In this document: positions 1 through 7,702 of the stretch, one piece after another | Layout: every line of letters begins with the position of its first letter | Position numbering within the stretch: position 1 is the first letter of the stretch | From: Dryocola sp051297175 | GTDB taxonomy: Bacteria > Pseudomonadota > Gammaproteobacteria > Enterobacterales > Enterobacteriaceae | Direction: 5' to 3' | Assembly: GCF_051297175.1 (NCBI RefSeq) | Contig: NZ_JBINNY010000001.1 | Location: forward strand, 4,650,001 to 4,714,000 | DNA length: 64,000 nucleotides | Position numbers and translations under genes: made by a program | Notes under the pieces: generated by a model | The model's database searches: none | Seen by the model: the letters and a program-made list of their open reading frames with translations, nothing else | Told to the model about the DNA's origin: nothing

Positions 1-164
1 ACTCGCTGGGTCATCTGCGGCTGGTTAAGACCGGGCACCAGGCCAAAGTCACCGCCGCTCAGGAAGTCGCTGCCGGGGAAATGGCGGCAGATGATATCGA
101 CCAGCTGGAACTGTTTGTGCTGCGCCTGCTCCATCGTCAGGCTTTGCAAAGGCCAGGTTTTCAC
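1..164 (-). CDS. yhfS: YhfS, PLP-dependent aminotransferase-like enzyme (N-terminal part only)
   Basis: The first 54 codons of a gene that runs off the left edge. It starts at a GTG (164-162) and encodes MKTWPLQSLTMEQAQ, then a segment with CRHFPGSDFLSGGDFGL, which matches the start of E. coli YhfS. YhfS belongs to the fold-type I PLP family (aminotransferase/cystathionine-lyase-like); its substrate is not known to me. The PLP lysine lies outside the window. It is the last gene visible in the yhf operon, 54 nt after yhfT, with a small hairpin in the gap. The identification rests on a short stretch but is supported by position. Confidence 0.85.
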   Translation of the reverse strand, partial: MKTWPLQSLTMEQAQHKQFQLVDIICRHFPGSDFLSGGDFGLVPGLNQPQMTQR

Positions 165-182
165 AATGTTTACTCCATGAAA

Positions 183-207
183 GCCTGCCGCAGGGTGCGC
201 GGCAGGC
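183..207. other. Perfect 9-bp hairpin between yhfT and yhfS
   Basis: GCCTGCCGC and GCGGCAGGC flank a 7-nt loop. No U-tract follows on either strand, so it does not look like a simple terminator. It may stabilise the upstream mRNA 3' end or tune yhfS expression inside the operon. It does not match the REP-like family found elsewhere in this window. Confidence 0.55.
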
Positions 208-218
208 ATCTGTCAGGA

Positions 219-1520
219 TCAGACCGGAACGAACAGGCCGCAGTAGAAGAGAATGTTGAGCACGAAGCCGGTGATCAGCACCGCTACGACCGGAGAAGCC
301 ATCTTCTGCACCGGACGGCCCAGCGATTCGTTCAGGAAGTAGAGCGCCGCGGCGATGGTGAAGCCGGTGTAGCCCGCCATTTTGATAGCCGCGAAGATGG
401 AGCCGACCAGCAGCGCCATTTCCATCAGCATGTTCATCGCGTTACGGATGTTGTCCGAAGCGTTGCGCACGGAAGGATAGCGGCCCAGCCATTTGCCGAT
501 GGAGCGCAGCAGCAGCACCTCGGCGGAAATCACCGCCGCGCCGACGAAGAACGCGATCAGCGGGTTGGAGATCAGATAACCTGCGGCAAACACGAAGGTG
601 AAACCGGCTACGGCATATACACCGGTTGCCAGCGCCGTGGTGGCGATCATCGGCACGAAGCCTAAGCCACGCATAAATTCAGCCAGCGCCGCCTGGTTGA
701 TCAGCGTTTGCGACTGGGCGGGATCCAGCCCTGCGGTATAGGCCTTTTCCAGCGTGAAGATGGAGACTTCAGAACCGGCGAAAATCTTCATGCTGGCAAC
801 GGTGGCAATCAGGCCGCCCACGATGGCGATATACGGCAGGTTTTTGATGATGCGCGAAGTGCGCTCCTCAAAGACCGAGCTTCCGCCGTCGTCGTCGCGT
901 TCACCCCGCGTACGGTGATCCTGAGTAATCGCAATGCCCAGCAGCATTACCATGCCGACGAAAATCTCGATGGATTCAGGGTTCAGATGCGGGAAGTAGC
1001 GCACGATAAGCACGCGCGTCATCAGCACGACAACCGCGGCGAACAGGCTATTCTTCCAGCCAAACTGATAGAAAATGGCGACCAGCGGGAACAGCGCGAA
1101 CGCTGAAACCACGGGAGAACTTAGCTCGCCGAGCGAGCCCAGCACGTCGACCGGCAGCGCCGTCAGTAGATGGTTTACCGGCAGCAGACAGGTGAGGATC
1201 AGAACGCCCCAGATTGCCCCCAGGCCGAACGCCATCGCGCCGTTAAAGGCCAGCACGCCCAGAATATCGGTAGGCAAAAACAGCAGCCAGCTGTTCAGCA
1301 GGCCGGTTTTCAGGGTGAAGGAAATGCCCACCGAGGCCACAAAGCCAATGCTCAGACCAAACGCGATGCTCCCCGCCTCGCGGCGGTTCATATTGCCTTC
1401 AATGAGCTGCGGCAGGATCGGGCGTATACCGTCGTGGAACACCGCCGCCGACTTATGTGCCAGCAGCGCGGTCATCCCGGTCAGGCAGGCCACCACCAAA
1501 ATTTGAATATAGAAATCCAT
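219..1520 (-). CDS. yhfT: YhfT, multi-pass inner-membrane protein (putative transporter)
   Basis: A 433-aa very hydrophobic protein, close to the 434 aa of E. coli YhfT. It has roughly ten hydrophobic segments across the whole length, starting with FYIQILVVACLTGMTALLA, so it is an integral inner-membrane protein. The family is usually called a putative transporter; no substrate is established. It lies 10 nt downstream of yhfU in the yhf operon. By context it would import, export or otherwise handle the compound processed by the YhfS, YhfX, Php and YhfW enzymes; this is inference. YhfU and YhfT are adjacent in E. coli as well and may work together. Confidence 0.88.
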   Translation of the reverse strand: MDFYIQILVVACLTGMTALLAHKSAAVFHDGIRPILPQLIEGNMNRREAGSIAFGLSIGFVASVGISFTLKTGLLNSWLLFLPTDILGVLAFNGAMAFGLGAIWGVLILTCLLPVNHLLTALPVDVLGSLGELSSPVVSAFALFPLVAIFYQFGWKNSLFAAVVVLMTRVLIVRYFPHLNPESIEIFVGMVMLLGIAITQDHRTRGERDDDGGSSVFEERTSRIIKNLPYIAIVGGLIATVASMKIFAGSEVSIFTLEKAYTAGLDPAQSQTLINQAALAEFMRGLGFVPMIATTALATGVYAVAGFTFVFAAGYLISNPLIAFFVGAAVISAEVLLLRSIGKWLGRYPSVRNASDNIRNAMNMLMEMALLVGSIFAAIKMAGYTGFTIAAALYFLNESLGRPVQKMASPVVAVLITGFVLNILFYCGLFVPV

Positions 1521-1530
1521 AGCGCTGCCT

Positions 1531-1884
1531 TTACTTTAAATGGGCAATCAGCATCGGGATGGCATGTTCGATATGCTCAACCGACAGGCCAAAGGCGATT
1601 TTGCCGTCCGCGACCATTTTGGCGATCTGCTCGTCCTTCGCCTTAATGCCCGGCTTGGCAATGGTGCCGCTCTTGTTGTAGCCAATCACCGCAATGGCAA
1701 TGGACAGCGCCGCACCGGCACCGGTATTACAGGCGCCGATGTAGTAGTCGAGCTGGCCGGACTTCACCTTCATCGCGGCTTCCATATCGTTATAAATGAA
1801 CACTTCAAAGCAGCCCGGAGCGGCGGTTTCGATAGTTTTTTTAATGAGTTCGCGCTGTAAGCCAGCAACACCAATCTTTTTCAT
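1531..1884 (-). CDS. yhfU: YhfU, DUF2620 small protein
   Basis: A 117-aa protein, the same length as E. coli YhfU (DUF2620). It starts MKKIGVAGLQREL and contains a small-residue-rich stretch, YIGACNTGAGAALSIAIAV. There is no clear signal peptide and no known catalytic motif. The ATG is 9 nt after the php stop. A glycine-rich soluble subunit next to a membrane protein (YhfT) is reminiscent of a transporter accessory protein, but nothing in the sequence proves this. Function unknown. Confidence 0.87.
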   Translation of the reverse strand: MKKIGVAGLQRELIKKTIETAAPGCFEVFIYNDMEAAMKVKSGQLDYYIGACNTGAGAALSIAIAVIGYNKSGTIAKPGIKAKDEQIAKMVADGKIAFGLSVEHIEHAIPMLIAHLK

Positions 1885-1893
1885 GGGAAATCC

Positions 1894-2784
1894 TTATTTA
1901 AAGAAGACAGAGGGGTTGTCACGTAACATCAAATCAACGTCGGCCTGAGTGAAGCCAGCCTCCTGCAACAAAGGCACAAACGTTGTCAGCAAATAGTCGA
2001 AGCCGAGGCCGCCATTGGCTTTCAGATGGGAACGACGGGTAATGTCCATGGAGAGCATGACGTGGTCGAGCAGGCCGCGACCGGCAATTTCTTGCAGCAT
2101 CGCCACGCGCTTTTCGTCCGGGTAATAGTTGTTTTTGCCGATGGTATCGAACTGGACGTAGGCGCCCTGGTCAATCATCCGCAGAATGTTGTCGAGGTTG
2201 TCCTTCAGGTCGCAGTGGCCGACGACAACGCGTGAGAGATCCACGCCGTGCTTTTTCAGCAGCGCCAGCTGCTCAAGGCCCATCGTGCTAAACGAGGTAT
2301 GTGTAGAGATCGGGCGGCCGGTTTCCCGGTGCGCCAGCGCGGCGGCGGCAAATACCTTCGCCTCAACGTCGGTGATAACGTCAACGCTTGAGCCGATTTC
2401 CGCAATAATGCCCGCCTTCAGCCCGGTGCCGTCGATGCCGATTTCAATTTCATCGATCATCTCTTTTGCCAGCTTCTCAACGCTTGTGGTAGCGACATGG
2501 GCCGGGAAGAAATCATGCTGGTAATAGCCGGTGCAGGCCACCACGTTCATGCCGGTATCGCGCATAATATCGAGCATAAACTGCGGGTTACGCCCCATAT
2601 AGCGGTTGGTCATTTCAATGATGTTGCGCACGCCCTGGGCATACAGCGACGTCATCTCGTCGCGAATCAGCTCGTAGCAATCCAGGCGGCAGTCAACGTT
2701 GTTTTTGAATGACGACAGGTCGATATGCAGATGCTCGTGGGCGTAGGTGTAGCCCGACGCGTCAATATGCGTTTGCTCAGTCAT
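1894..2784 (-). CDS. php: Php (YhfV), phosphotriesterase-homology metal-dependent hydrolase
   Basis: A 296-aa amidohydrolase-superfamily protein matching E. coli Php (292 aa). Metal-site residues are visible: the H-x-H pair in AHEHLHID (H16, H18), histidines in ISTHTSF and VVGHCDL, and an aspartate in LSMDITRR. Family members hydrolyse phosphoester, lactone or related bonds; the natural substrate of Php is not established. The ATG overlaps the yhfW stop by 8 nt (ATGACTGA), implying translational coupling, and a GGAGG ribosome site lies just upstream. The eight codons before the first conserved residues are slightly longer than in E. coli. Confidence 0.92.
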   Translation of the reverse strand: MTEQTHIDASGYTYAHEHLHIDLSSFKNNVDCRLDCYELIRDEMTSLYAQGVRNIIEMTNRYMGRNPQFMLDIMRDTGMNVVACTGYYQHDFFPAHVATTSVEKLAKEMIDEIEIGIDGTGLKAGIIAEIGSSVDVITDVEAKVFAAAALAHRETGRPISTHTSFSTMGLEQLALLKKHGVDLSRVVVGHCDLKDNLDNILRMIDQGAYVQFDTIGKNNYYPDEKRVAMLQEIAGRGLLDHVMLSMDITRRSHLKANGGLGFDYLLTTFVPLLQEAGFTQADVDLMLRDNPSVFFK

Positions 2785-4012
2785 GATGGCCTCCGGTTTC
2801 AGCGGTAGTTAACTGCGAAAGGAATGAAGTCCCGTTCTGCGGCGCGGCGGCGTTGAAGTAGTCGCACACCGTTGCGCCCACGTCAGAGAGCGTTTTTCTT
2901 AGGCCAAGCTGCGCCGGAGCGATGCCCGGCTGCCAGACCAGCAGCGGCACGTTTTCACGCGTGTGCTTGCTGTGCCCGATGGTCGGGTCGTTGCCGTGAT
3001 CCGCCATCACCACCAGGCAATCGCCGGGGGTCAGGGCCTGCATCAGGCGGTCAAGATTTTCGTCCACGAGCTGGAGCCGCTCGGCGTAGCGCTCCGCGTC
3101 CTGCGCGTGCCCGGCGAGATCGGTTTCCTGGATGTTGGTGCAGATAAACGCGTCGCCCGGCCTGTTCACCTCTTCCAGGGTGATGTCCATGATGCGCTGG
3201 CTGTCGACGAGGTTCTGGTAGCTCACGCCGTGCGGGTTGATGGCGATATCCGCCACTTTGCCTACCAGCACCGTTTTAATGCCCGATTCGTGCAGCTTCT
3301 GCGGCACCTGAACGGTGGCATCAACGCCAAAGCCCATGTGCACAACCTGGAAACCGTTCTTATAAACGCCGGAACGCGGGGCGTTAATGCCGACGTAAAT
3401 CCCCTGCTTTTCTTCGGCGGCATCCTGGATTTTCTGGCTGCTTTCCAGCACGCCGCCGAAAGCGATTACGCGGCCAACCTGAACGCAACGACGGACGATT
3501 TCGCCAATATTTCGCACCTCTTCGAAAGAGATAGCGGCAAGATTGGCGCTGATATTAAATACTTGTCCAAGATCGGCTTCGAGATTGTCGCCAACCGCAA
3601 CCGCCTGGTTCACCCACAGGTACTGCAATTCGTGGCCGATGCGCTCCACCTGCCAGCCGTCCGCCAGCAGCGCCTGCTCCACCTCGTCAATCACCGCTGA
3701 AAACGGCATGCGCAGCGGAGCCTTCGGGAAGGTGCCGAGAATTTCCTGATGCCCCATGAAGGTGTCGCCCCCTTCGTGCTGCAGCTCGGCGGTGCCGTAG
3801 GCCGCGCTGGCGGAGGCTTTCATCGCACCCACTTCAAAGCCAAGCGCGTTCATCAGGCCGAGCTTTTCCAGCACGGGCAAACGCAGCTGCGGATACTGGG
3901 CCAGAATATGCCCGCAGGTGTTTGCGCCGATATCCTGAGGGCGCACCTGCGGCACGTCGTCCATCGCGCCCACGCCAAAACTGTCTACCACCACGACCAC
4001 AAACTTACTCAC
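2777..4012 (-). CDS. yhfW: YhfW, phosphopentomutase-like metalloenzyme
   Basis: An alkaline-phosphatase-superfamily protein related to phosphopentomutase (DeoB). The N-terminal metal motif VDSFGVGAMDD and the C-terminal ADHGNDP followed by a histidine-rich GHSKHTREN are typical metal ligands. I place the start at a GTG (4012) preceded by AGGAGG, giving 411 aa; E. coli YhfW has 408. A longer reading frame adds 12 residues that do not resemble the family. The start overlaps the yhfX stop by 8 nt. It probably moves phosphate on a sugar or sugar-like intermediate of the yhf pathway; the substrate is unknown. Confidence 0.88.
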   Translation of the reverse strand: MSKFVVVVVDSFGVGAMDDVPQVRPQDIGANTCGHILAQYPQLRLPVLEKLGLMNALGFEVGAMKASASAAYGTAELQHEGGDTFMGHQEILGTFPKAPLRMPFSAVIDEVEQALLADGWQVERIGHELQYLWVNQAVAVGDNLEADLGQVFNISANLAAISFEEVRNIGEIVRRCVQVGRVIAFGGVLESSQKIQDAAEEKQGIYVGINAPRSGVYKNGFQVVHMGFGVDATVQVPQKLHESGIKTVLVGKVADIAINPHGVSYQNLVDSQRIMDITLEEVNRPGDAFICTNIQETDLAGHAQDAERYAERLQLVDENLDRLMQALTPGDCLVVMADHGNDPTIGHSKHTRENVPLLVWQPGIAPAQLGLRKTLSDVGATVCDYFNAAAPQNGTSFLSQLTTAETGGHHD

Positions 4013-5180
4013 GTAGACCTCCTGAGATGGGGTTACCGAGACTGTCATACAGCGCTTCGAGCACCGGCTCCCCGGAAGCGATACCGGAAACCAGCGCGAC
4101 GTCGCTGCGCGTTACAAAAACCTGGGTGCGGAAGCACATCACCACCGGGCTGCCCACGGGGAATTCACCGGCCAGCGGGATGTGATAGTCGATGCTGCTG
4201 TCGTCGACGGGCAACAGGCTGGCCGCGACGGCTTCGCTGCCCTGCTGCGGATAAACCAGCGCGTTTTGCGCGTGCCCACGGCGGTAGTAGCCGCCGCCAA
4301 AACAGTAGCTATTGCCCTGAAACTGATGGGAAACCTCGGTGAGATACAGCATGGCGATGCCTTCGGGCTGGTCGCCGTGCTGGTTGGCCGGAATGGTGCC
4401 AGTTAGCGCGTGCCCCGGCTCCGCGTGGGTTACGCCGTGCTCGGCGAGCAGCGGTAACGTGCTGCAACTCGAGGCGGAGGGCGCGTTCACCTGCTCAATC
4501 TCAATGCCCTGCGCCGCTAAACGATCGCGTGCCTGTAACAGCGTGCGCAGGTTCGGCGTCGGCAGGGTTTGCTGCTGCGCCTCATCCCACAACAGGCAGG
4601 GGAAGTGGGTCAGCCCCGCGAGTTTGATACCGGGAAGCGTGCGCAGAACGTTCACCACCTCATCCAGCACGGAAAGCGGGAAACCGGCTTCCTGACCGGG
4701 ATAAAGCCTGTCCTGCTCGTCGAAAATTTTGAGCATGATGGGCTGAACTCGCCCCGCCGCCTGCGCCGCAGCGGAGATTTCCCGCGCTTTTTCCAGCGAG
4801 AAAACGGTGATCATTTCCGTTGGCGACATGACGCTTTCCGCCACCTGGCTTTTCGGCACCTGCACCAGATGGCCAACGTGGGAAACCAGCACATCGGCAT
4901 TGCGCAGCGTGCGCGCCTCTTTGAAGTCCACCGCTACCGTGCCGTGGAAGCCCAGTTCGATAAGCTTCTTCGCAAGCAGAGGATTTCGCCCCAGCTGTTT
5001 GGTCATCAGATACAGCGTGATGCCGTAGCGCTGCGCCACTTCCAGCAGACGACGGCCGTTTTCCATCACCCGGTCAACGTCGATGACGTAGGTGTCCGGC
5101 AGAATGTCGCCCTGCTGCCAAAGCTTGCGTGCCGCCTGAATCAGTGCCGGGTTTTGCGCCTTGAGTGCTTTTATAAACAT
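4005..5180 (-). CDS. yhfX: YhfX, fold-type III PLP enzyme (alanine racemase-like)
   Basis: A 391-aa protein similar to E. coli YhfX. The N-terminal TYVIDVDRV strand and the lysine in YLMTKQLGRNP (K61, the likely PLP-binding residue) are typical of the alanine-racemase-like barrel. I chose the ATG at 5180, which has a GAGAGG ribosome site, over an upstream ATG at 5201 that has none. The reaction is not known; relatives racemise or decarboxylate amino acids. The gene follows yhfY after a 94-nt gap holding an inverted repeat and a candidate YhfZ operator, so it may have its own promoter. Confidence 0.88.
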   Translation of the reverse strand: MFIKALKAQNPALIQAARKLWQQGDILPDTYVIDVDRVMENGRRLLEVAQRYGITLYLMTKQLGRNPLLAKKLIELGFHGTVAVDFKEARTLRNADVLVSHVGHLVQVPKSQVAESVMSPTEMITVFSLEKAREISAAAQAAGRVQPIMLKIFDEQDRLYPGQEAGFPLSVLDEVVNVLRTLPGIKLAGLTHFPCLLWDEAQQQTLPTPNLRTLLQARDRLAAQGIEIEQVNAPSASSCSTLPLLAEHGVTHAEPGHALTGTIPANQHGDQPEGIAMLYLTEVSHQFQGNSYCFGGGYYRRGHAQNALVYPQQGSEAVAASLLPVDDSSIDYHIPLAGEFPVGSPVVMCFRTQVFVTRSDVALVSGIASGEPVLEALYDSLGNPISGGLRE

Positions 5181-5203
5181 GCCCTTGCCTCTCGACTCCA
5201 TGC

Positions 5204-5238
5204 TGATGATTAAAATCCTAAATCATCATTTTTTTGAA
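5204..5238. promoter_or_regulatory. Inverted repeat and candidate YhfZ operator upstream of yhfX
   Basis: Two elements overlap. TGATGATT (5204-5211) and AATCATCA (5221-5228) form a perfect 8-bp inverted repeat with a 9-nt spacer. Read on the minus strand, TTCAAAAAAATGAT (5238-5225) differs at two positions from the dyad TTCATAAAAATGAA found upstream of yhfZ. A T-run follows the inverted repeat only on the plus strand, where there is no gene to terminate, so a regulatory role is more likely than termination. This is inference from pattern alone. Confidence 0.4.
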
Positions 5239-5274
5239 TATTTAAGGCGATATCATTCACGCCCAACGCATCAT

Positions 5275-5631
5275 TTAGCCTTTGCTGACCATCCACAGGC
5301 TAAAGAGGTTCGCCAGCAGGTAGCCTTCCTCGTTGGGATGAAGCTGCACGTCAAACGGAGCAAGCAGCGCCTGGTGGATCGGCTGCAGATGCGGCCAGGC
5401 CTCGGAGGTCACAATCTCTTGCAGAAGATCTTCATCCAGCGGGCCGACTTCTTCGCCACGGCGGCTGCGCATCAGCGCGTTCGCCATATGGGTAATCGCC
5501 ATCTCACCCTGCTCATTGCGCACCGGCAGCTGCCACACGGTTTCGAGCTGCGTGACGACGACCAGCATGCCGTCACAGATATCCTTATCGATAATCCCTG
5601 CGTCACACAGCAGGTTTAGTCTGTCTTCCAT
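5275..5631 (-). CDS. yhfY: YhfY, PRD-domain-like small protein
   Basis: A 118-aa protein matching E. coli YhfY (about 120 aa), usually described as a PTS-regulation-domain (PRD) protein. It starts MEDRLNLLCDAGIIDKDI, and a histidine (ITHMANALMRSR) sits where PRD modules often carry their phosphorylatable residue. It has no DNA-binding domain, so it may be a phosphorylation-sensitive partner of YhfZ, encoded 21 nt upstream; this is inference. In the operon it separates the regulator from the enzyme genes. Confidence 0.85.
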   Translation of the reverse strand: MEDRLNLLCDAGIIDKDICDGMLVVVTQLETVWQLPVRNEQGEMAITHMANALMRSRRGEEVGPLDEDLLQEIVTSEAWPHLQPIHQALLAPFDVQLHPNEEGYLLANLFSLWMVSKG

Positions 5632-5652
5632 TGCCTTACCTCTTGAAAATTT

Positions 5653-6555
5653 TCAGTAACTTGGTTCCTGAAGCCCCGCCAGCACGCGCTGCTGATGGGC
5701 TAACAATTCGGTTTTATTCACCACCGTGCGCAGCAGCTGCTGGATGGGGATATCGTCGGCTCGGGTCAACACCACCGCTTCTGAAGCATCCGTAAAGCGC
5801 ACGTCGTCGGTCAGCGATTTAGCTACCAGGCCGTGAGATTCGAGATCGATCTCGTTGGTGACGTTCCAGATCACCGCGTCGATATCGCCTTTGGCGATGC
5901 GGTGCAAACACTCGTGGTACGGCACGTCGAGCAGCTCAACCGGCTTTTCGGAGAAATAAACGTCCGTCATGATGCGCTGGTCCGCCGAGCGCGGGTCGAT
6001 GCCCACCCGCTTGATTTGCTGCTCGCCCGCACGACAAATCAGTTTATGTTCACCGACGTAGGTGTGCGGGCCAAGCTCCAGCGCCATGCACACATCGTCT
6101 TTATCGAGATAACTTTTCGCCGCCAGGCGGGAAACCACCGCCAGGTCGTAAACGCCGTTGAGCAGGCATTCCACGCGGACATCCGAGCCGCGCATATGGG
6201 CGTAATAAAACGGGATGCCGTCGAACTGCGCCTTGAGCCCGCTCGCTAAACCTTCGTACAGACGGGTGTAGGGCAAGGGCATGGCACAGACTACGGTGCC
6301 GATATCCGCAAACGCCAATAGGGCTTTGTTATCCATACTGACAAGGTAGCTGCCGTTGCGCCCGCGACGTTCGACCGTTACGGCCCCGGCTTTTTCCAGC
6401 GTTTTCAACGCCGCCTGAATCAATCCCACGGAGAAGCGGCATTCGGTCGCCAGCTCGTCAATGGTTTTCAATCTGTTACCGCTTTTCTCGCCCAGCAAAT
6501 AGCGCGCCAGGCTGGCCTGGGCGACACCTTCTTTTTTGATAAAGCTACGGCTCAT
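5653..6555 (-). CDS. yhfZ: YhfZ, winged-helix transcriptional regulator of the yhf operon
   Basis: A 300-aa protein (E. coli YhfZ is about 301 aa). Residues 25-70 form a winged helix (TIDELATECRFSVGLIQAAL, then a GRNGSYL wing). Residues 75-290 look like a periplasmic-binding-protein-type effector domain. It is the first gene of the yhf operon, so autoregulation is likely. Two similar TTCA-N6-TGAA dyads lie 9-46 nt upstream of its ATG and a third lies before yhfX. The effector molecule is unknown. Confidence 0.88.
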   Translation of the reverse strand: MSRSFIKKEGVAQASLARYLLGEKSGNRLKTIDELATECRFSVGLIQAALKTLEKAGAVTVERRGRNGSYLVSMDNKALLAFADIGTVVCAMPLPYTRLYEGLASGLKAQFDGIPFYYAHMRGSDVRVECLLNGVYDLAVVSRLAAKSYLDKDDVCMALELGPHTYVGEHKLICRAGEQQIKRVGIDPRSADQRIMTDVYFSEKPVELLDVPYHECLHRIAKGDIDAVIWNVTNEIDLESHGLVAKSLTDDVRFTDASEAVVLTRADDIPIQQLLRTVVNKTELLAHQQRVLAGLQEPSY

Positions 6556-6563
6556 AGTTAATC

Positions 6564-6601
6564 TTCATTTTATTGAACGGATATATCTTCATAAAAATGA
6601 A
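6564..6601. promoter_or_regulatory. Paired TTCA-N6-TGAA dyads, candidate YhfZ operators
   Basis: TTCATTTTATTGAA (6564-6577) and TTCATAAAAATGAA (6588-6601) are near copies of each other on opposite strands, with centres 24 bp apart. The second is a perfect TTCAT-N4-ATGAA palindrome. They fill the gap between the yhfZ start and the trpS terminator, where the yhfZ promoter must lie. Binding by YhfZ is inferred from the position and the related site before yhfX. Confidence 0.5.
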
Positions 6602-6645
6602 TATAAATGGCAAACGGGGAAGATGCAAAAGGAGAATGGCGTCAC

Positions 6646-6674
6646 AAAAAGAAAAAACCCGCCGTGGAGGCGGG
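6646..6674 (-). terminator. Rho-independent terminator after trpS
   Basis: On the minus strand CCCGCC, a 5-nt loop and GGCGGG are followed by a long T-rich run. It lies 24 nt after the trpS stop and closes the aroK-to-trpS superoperon, insulating the yhf operon downstream. Confidence 0.92.
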
Positions 6675-6697
6675 TCGGTAGCTAGCGAAGGAGGAGA

Positions 6698-7702
6698 TTA
6701 TGGATGTGGAACGAACCCAATGACTTCGTAGACTTTTTTCAGCGTCGCGCTGGCGTGAGAGCGGGCTTTCTCAGCGCCGTCTTTCATCACCTGCTGGAGG
6801 AAGGCTTCGTCATTACGGAAGCGATAGTAGCGCTCCTGAAGCTCAACCAGCATGCCGGAAACCGCGTCGGCAACGTCGCCCTTCAGGTGGCCGTACATCT
6901 TGCCTTCAAAGTGCTGCTCAAGCTCGGCGATAGTTTTACCGGTCACGCCCGCCATGATATCCAGCAGGTTGGAAACCCCAGCTTTGTTCGCCACGTCGTA
7001 ACGCACGACAGGCGGCTCGTCGGAATCGGTCACCGCGCGTTTGAGCTTTTTAACGACCGCTTTCGGGTCTTCCAGCAGGCCGATAACGTTGTTGCGGTTA
7101 TCGTCAGATTTGGACATTTTTTTGGTCGGCTCGAGCAGGGACATCACGCGCGCGCCGGACTTAGGAATAAACGGCTCCGGCACTTTGAACACGTCGCCAT
7201 ACAGCGCGTTGAAGCGCGCGGCGATATCGCGGCTCAGCTCCAGGTGCTGCTTCTGGTCTTCGCCAACCGGCACCAGGTTGGTCTGGTACAGAAGGATATC
7301 GGCGGCCATCAGCACCGGATAGTCAAACAGACCGGCGTTGATGTTCTCGGCGTAGCGAGAGGATTTGTCTTTGAACTGGGTCATGCGGCTCAGCTCGCCG
7401 AAATAGGTGTAGCAGTTCAACACCCAGCTCAGCTGCGCGTGTTCAGGCACGTGGGACTGAACGAAAATGGTGCTTTTTTCCGGGTCGATCCCGCAGGCCA
7501 GGTACAGCGCCAGAGTATCAAGCGTGGCTTTACGCAGCGCGTTCGCATCCTGACGCACGGTGATCGCGTGCTGGTCAACGATGCAATAGATGCAGTGGTA
7601 ATCGTCCTGCATGTGAACCCACTGACGCAGCGCACCCATGTAGTTACCGATGGTTAATTCACCTGAAGGCTGCGCGCCGCTAAAAACGATGGGTTTACTC
7701 AT
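6698..7702 (-). CDS. trpS: Tryptophanyl-tRNA synthetase
   Basis: Charges tRNA-Trp with tryptophan in the cytoplasm. The 334-aa product has the length of E. coli TrpS. Class I signatures are clear: PSGELTIGNYMG (the HIGH-type motif) near the start and KMSKS in the C-terminal half. The start is the ATG at 7702, which overlaps the gph stop by 8 nt (ATGAGTAA); a longer frame of 22 more residues is not conserved. Last gene of the superoperon, translationally coupled to gph. Confidence 0.97.
   Translation of the reverse strand: MSKPIVFSGAQPSGELTIGNYMGALRQWVHMQDDYHCIYCIVDQHAITVRQDANALRKATLDTLALYLACGIDPEKSTIFVQSHVPEHAQLSWVLNCYTYFGELSRMTQFKDKSSRYAENINAGLFDYPVLMAADILLYQTNLVPVGEDQKQHLELSRDIAARFNALYGDVFKVPEPFIPKSGARVMSLLEPTKKMSKSDDNRNNVIGLLEDPKAVVKKLKRAVTDSDEPPVVRYDVANKAGVSNLLDIMAGVTGKTIAELEQHFEGKMYGHLKGDVADAVSGMLVELQERYYRFRNDEAFLQQVMKDGAEKARSHASATLKKVYEVIGFVPHP

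Noticed and set aside
5204..5228. Inverted repeat near yhfX read as a terminator
   Set aside because: The T-run follows it only on the plus strand, where no gene ends. On the coding strand the repeat lies upstream of yhfX, which argues for regulation.
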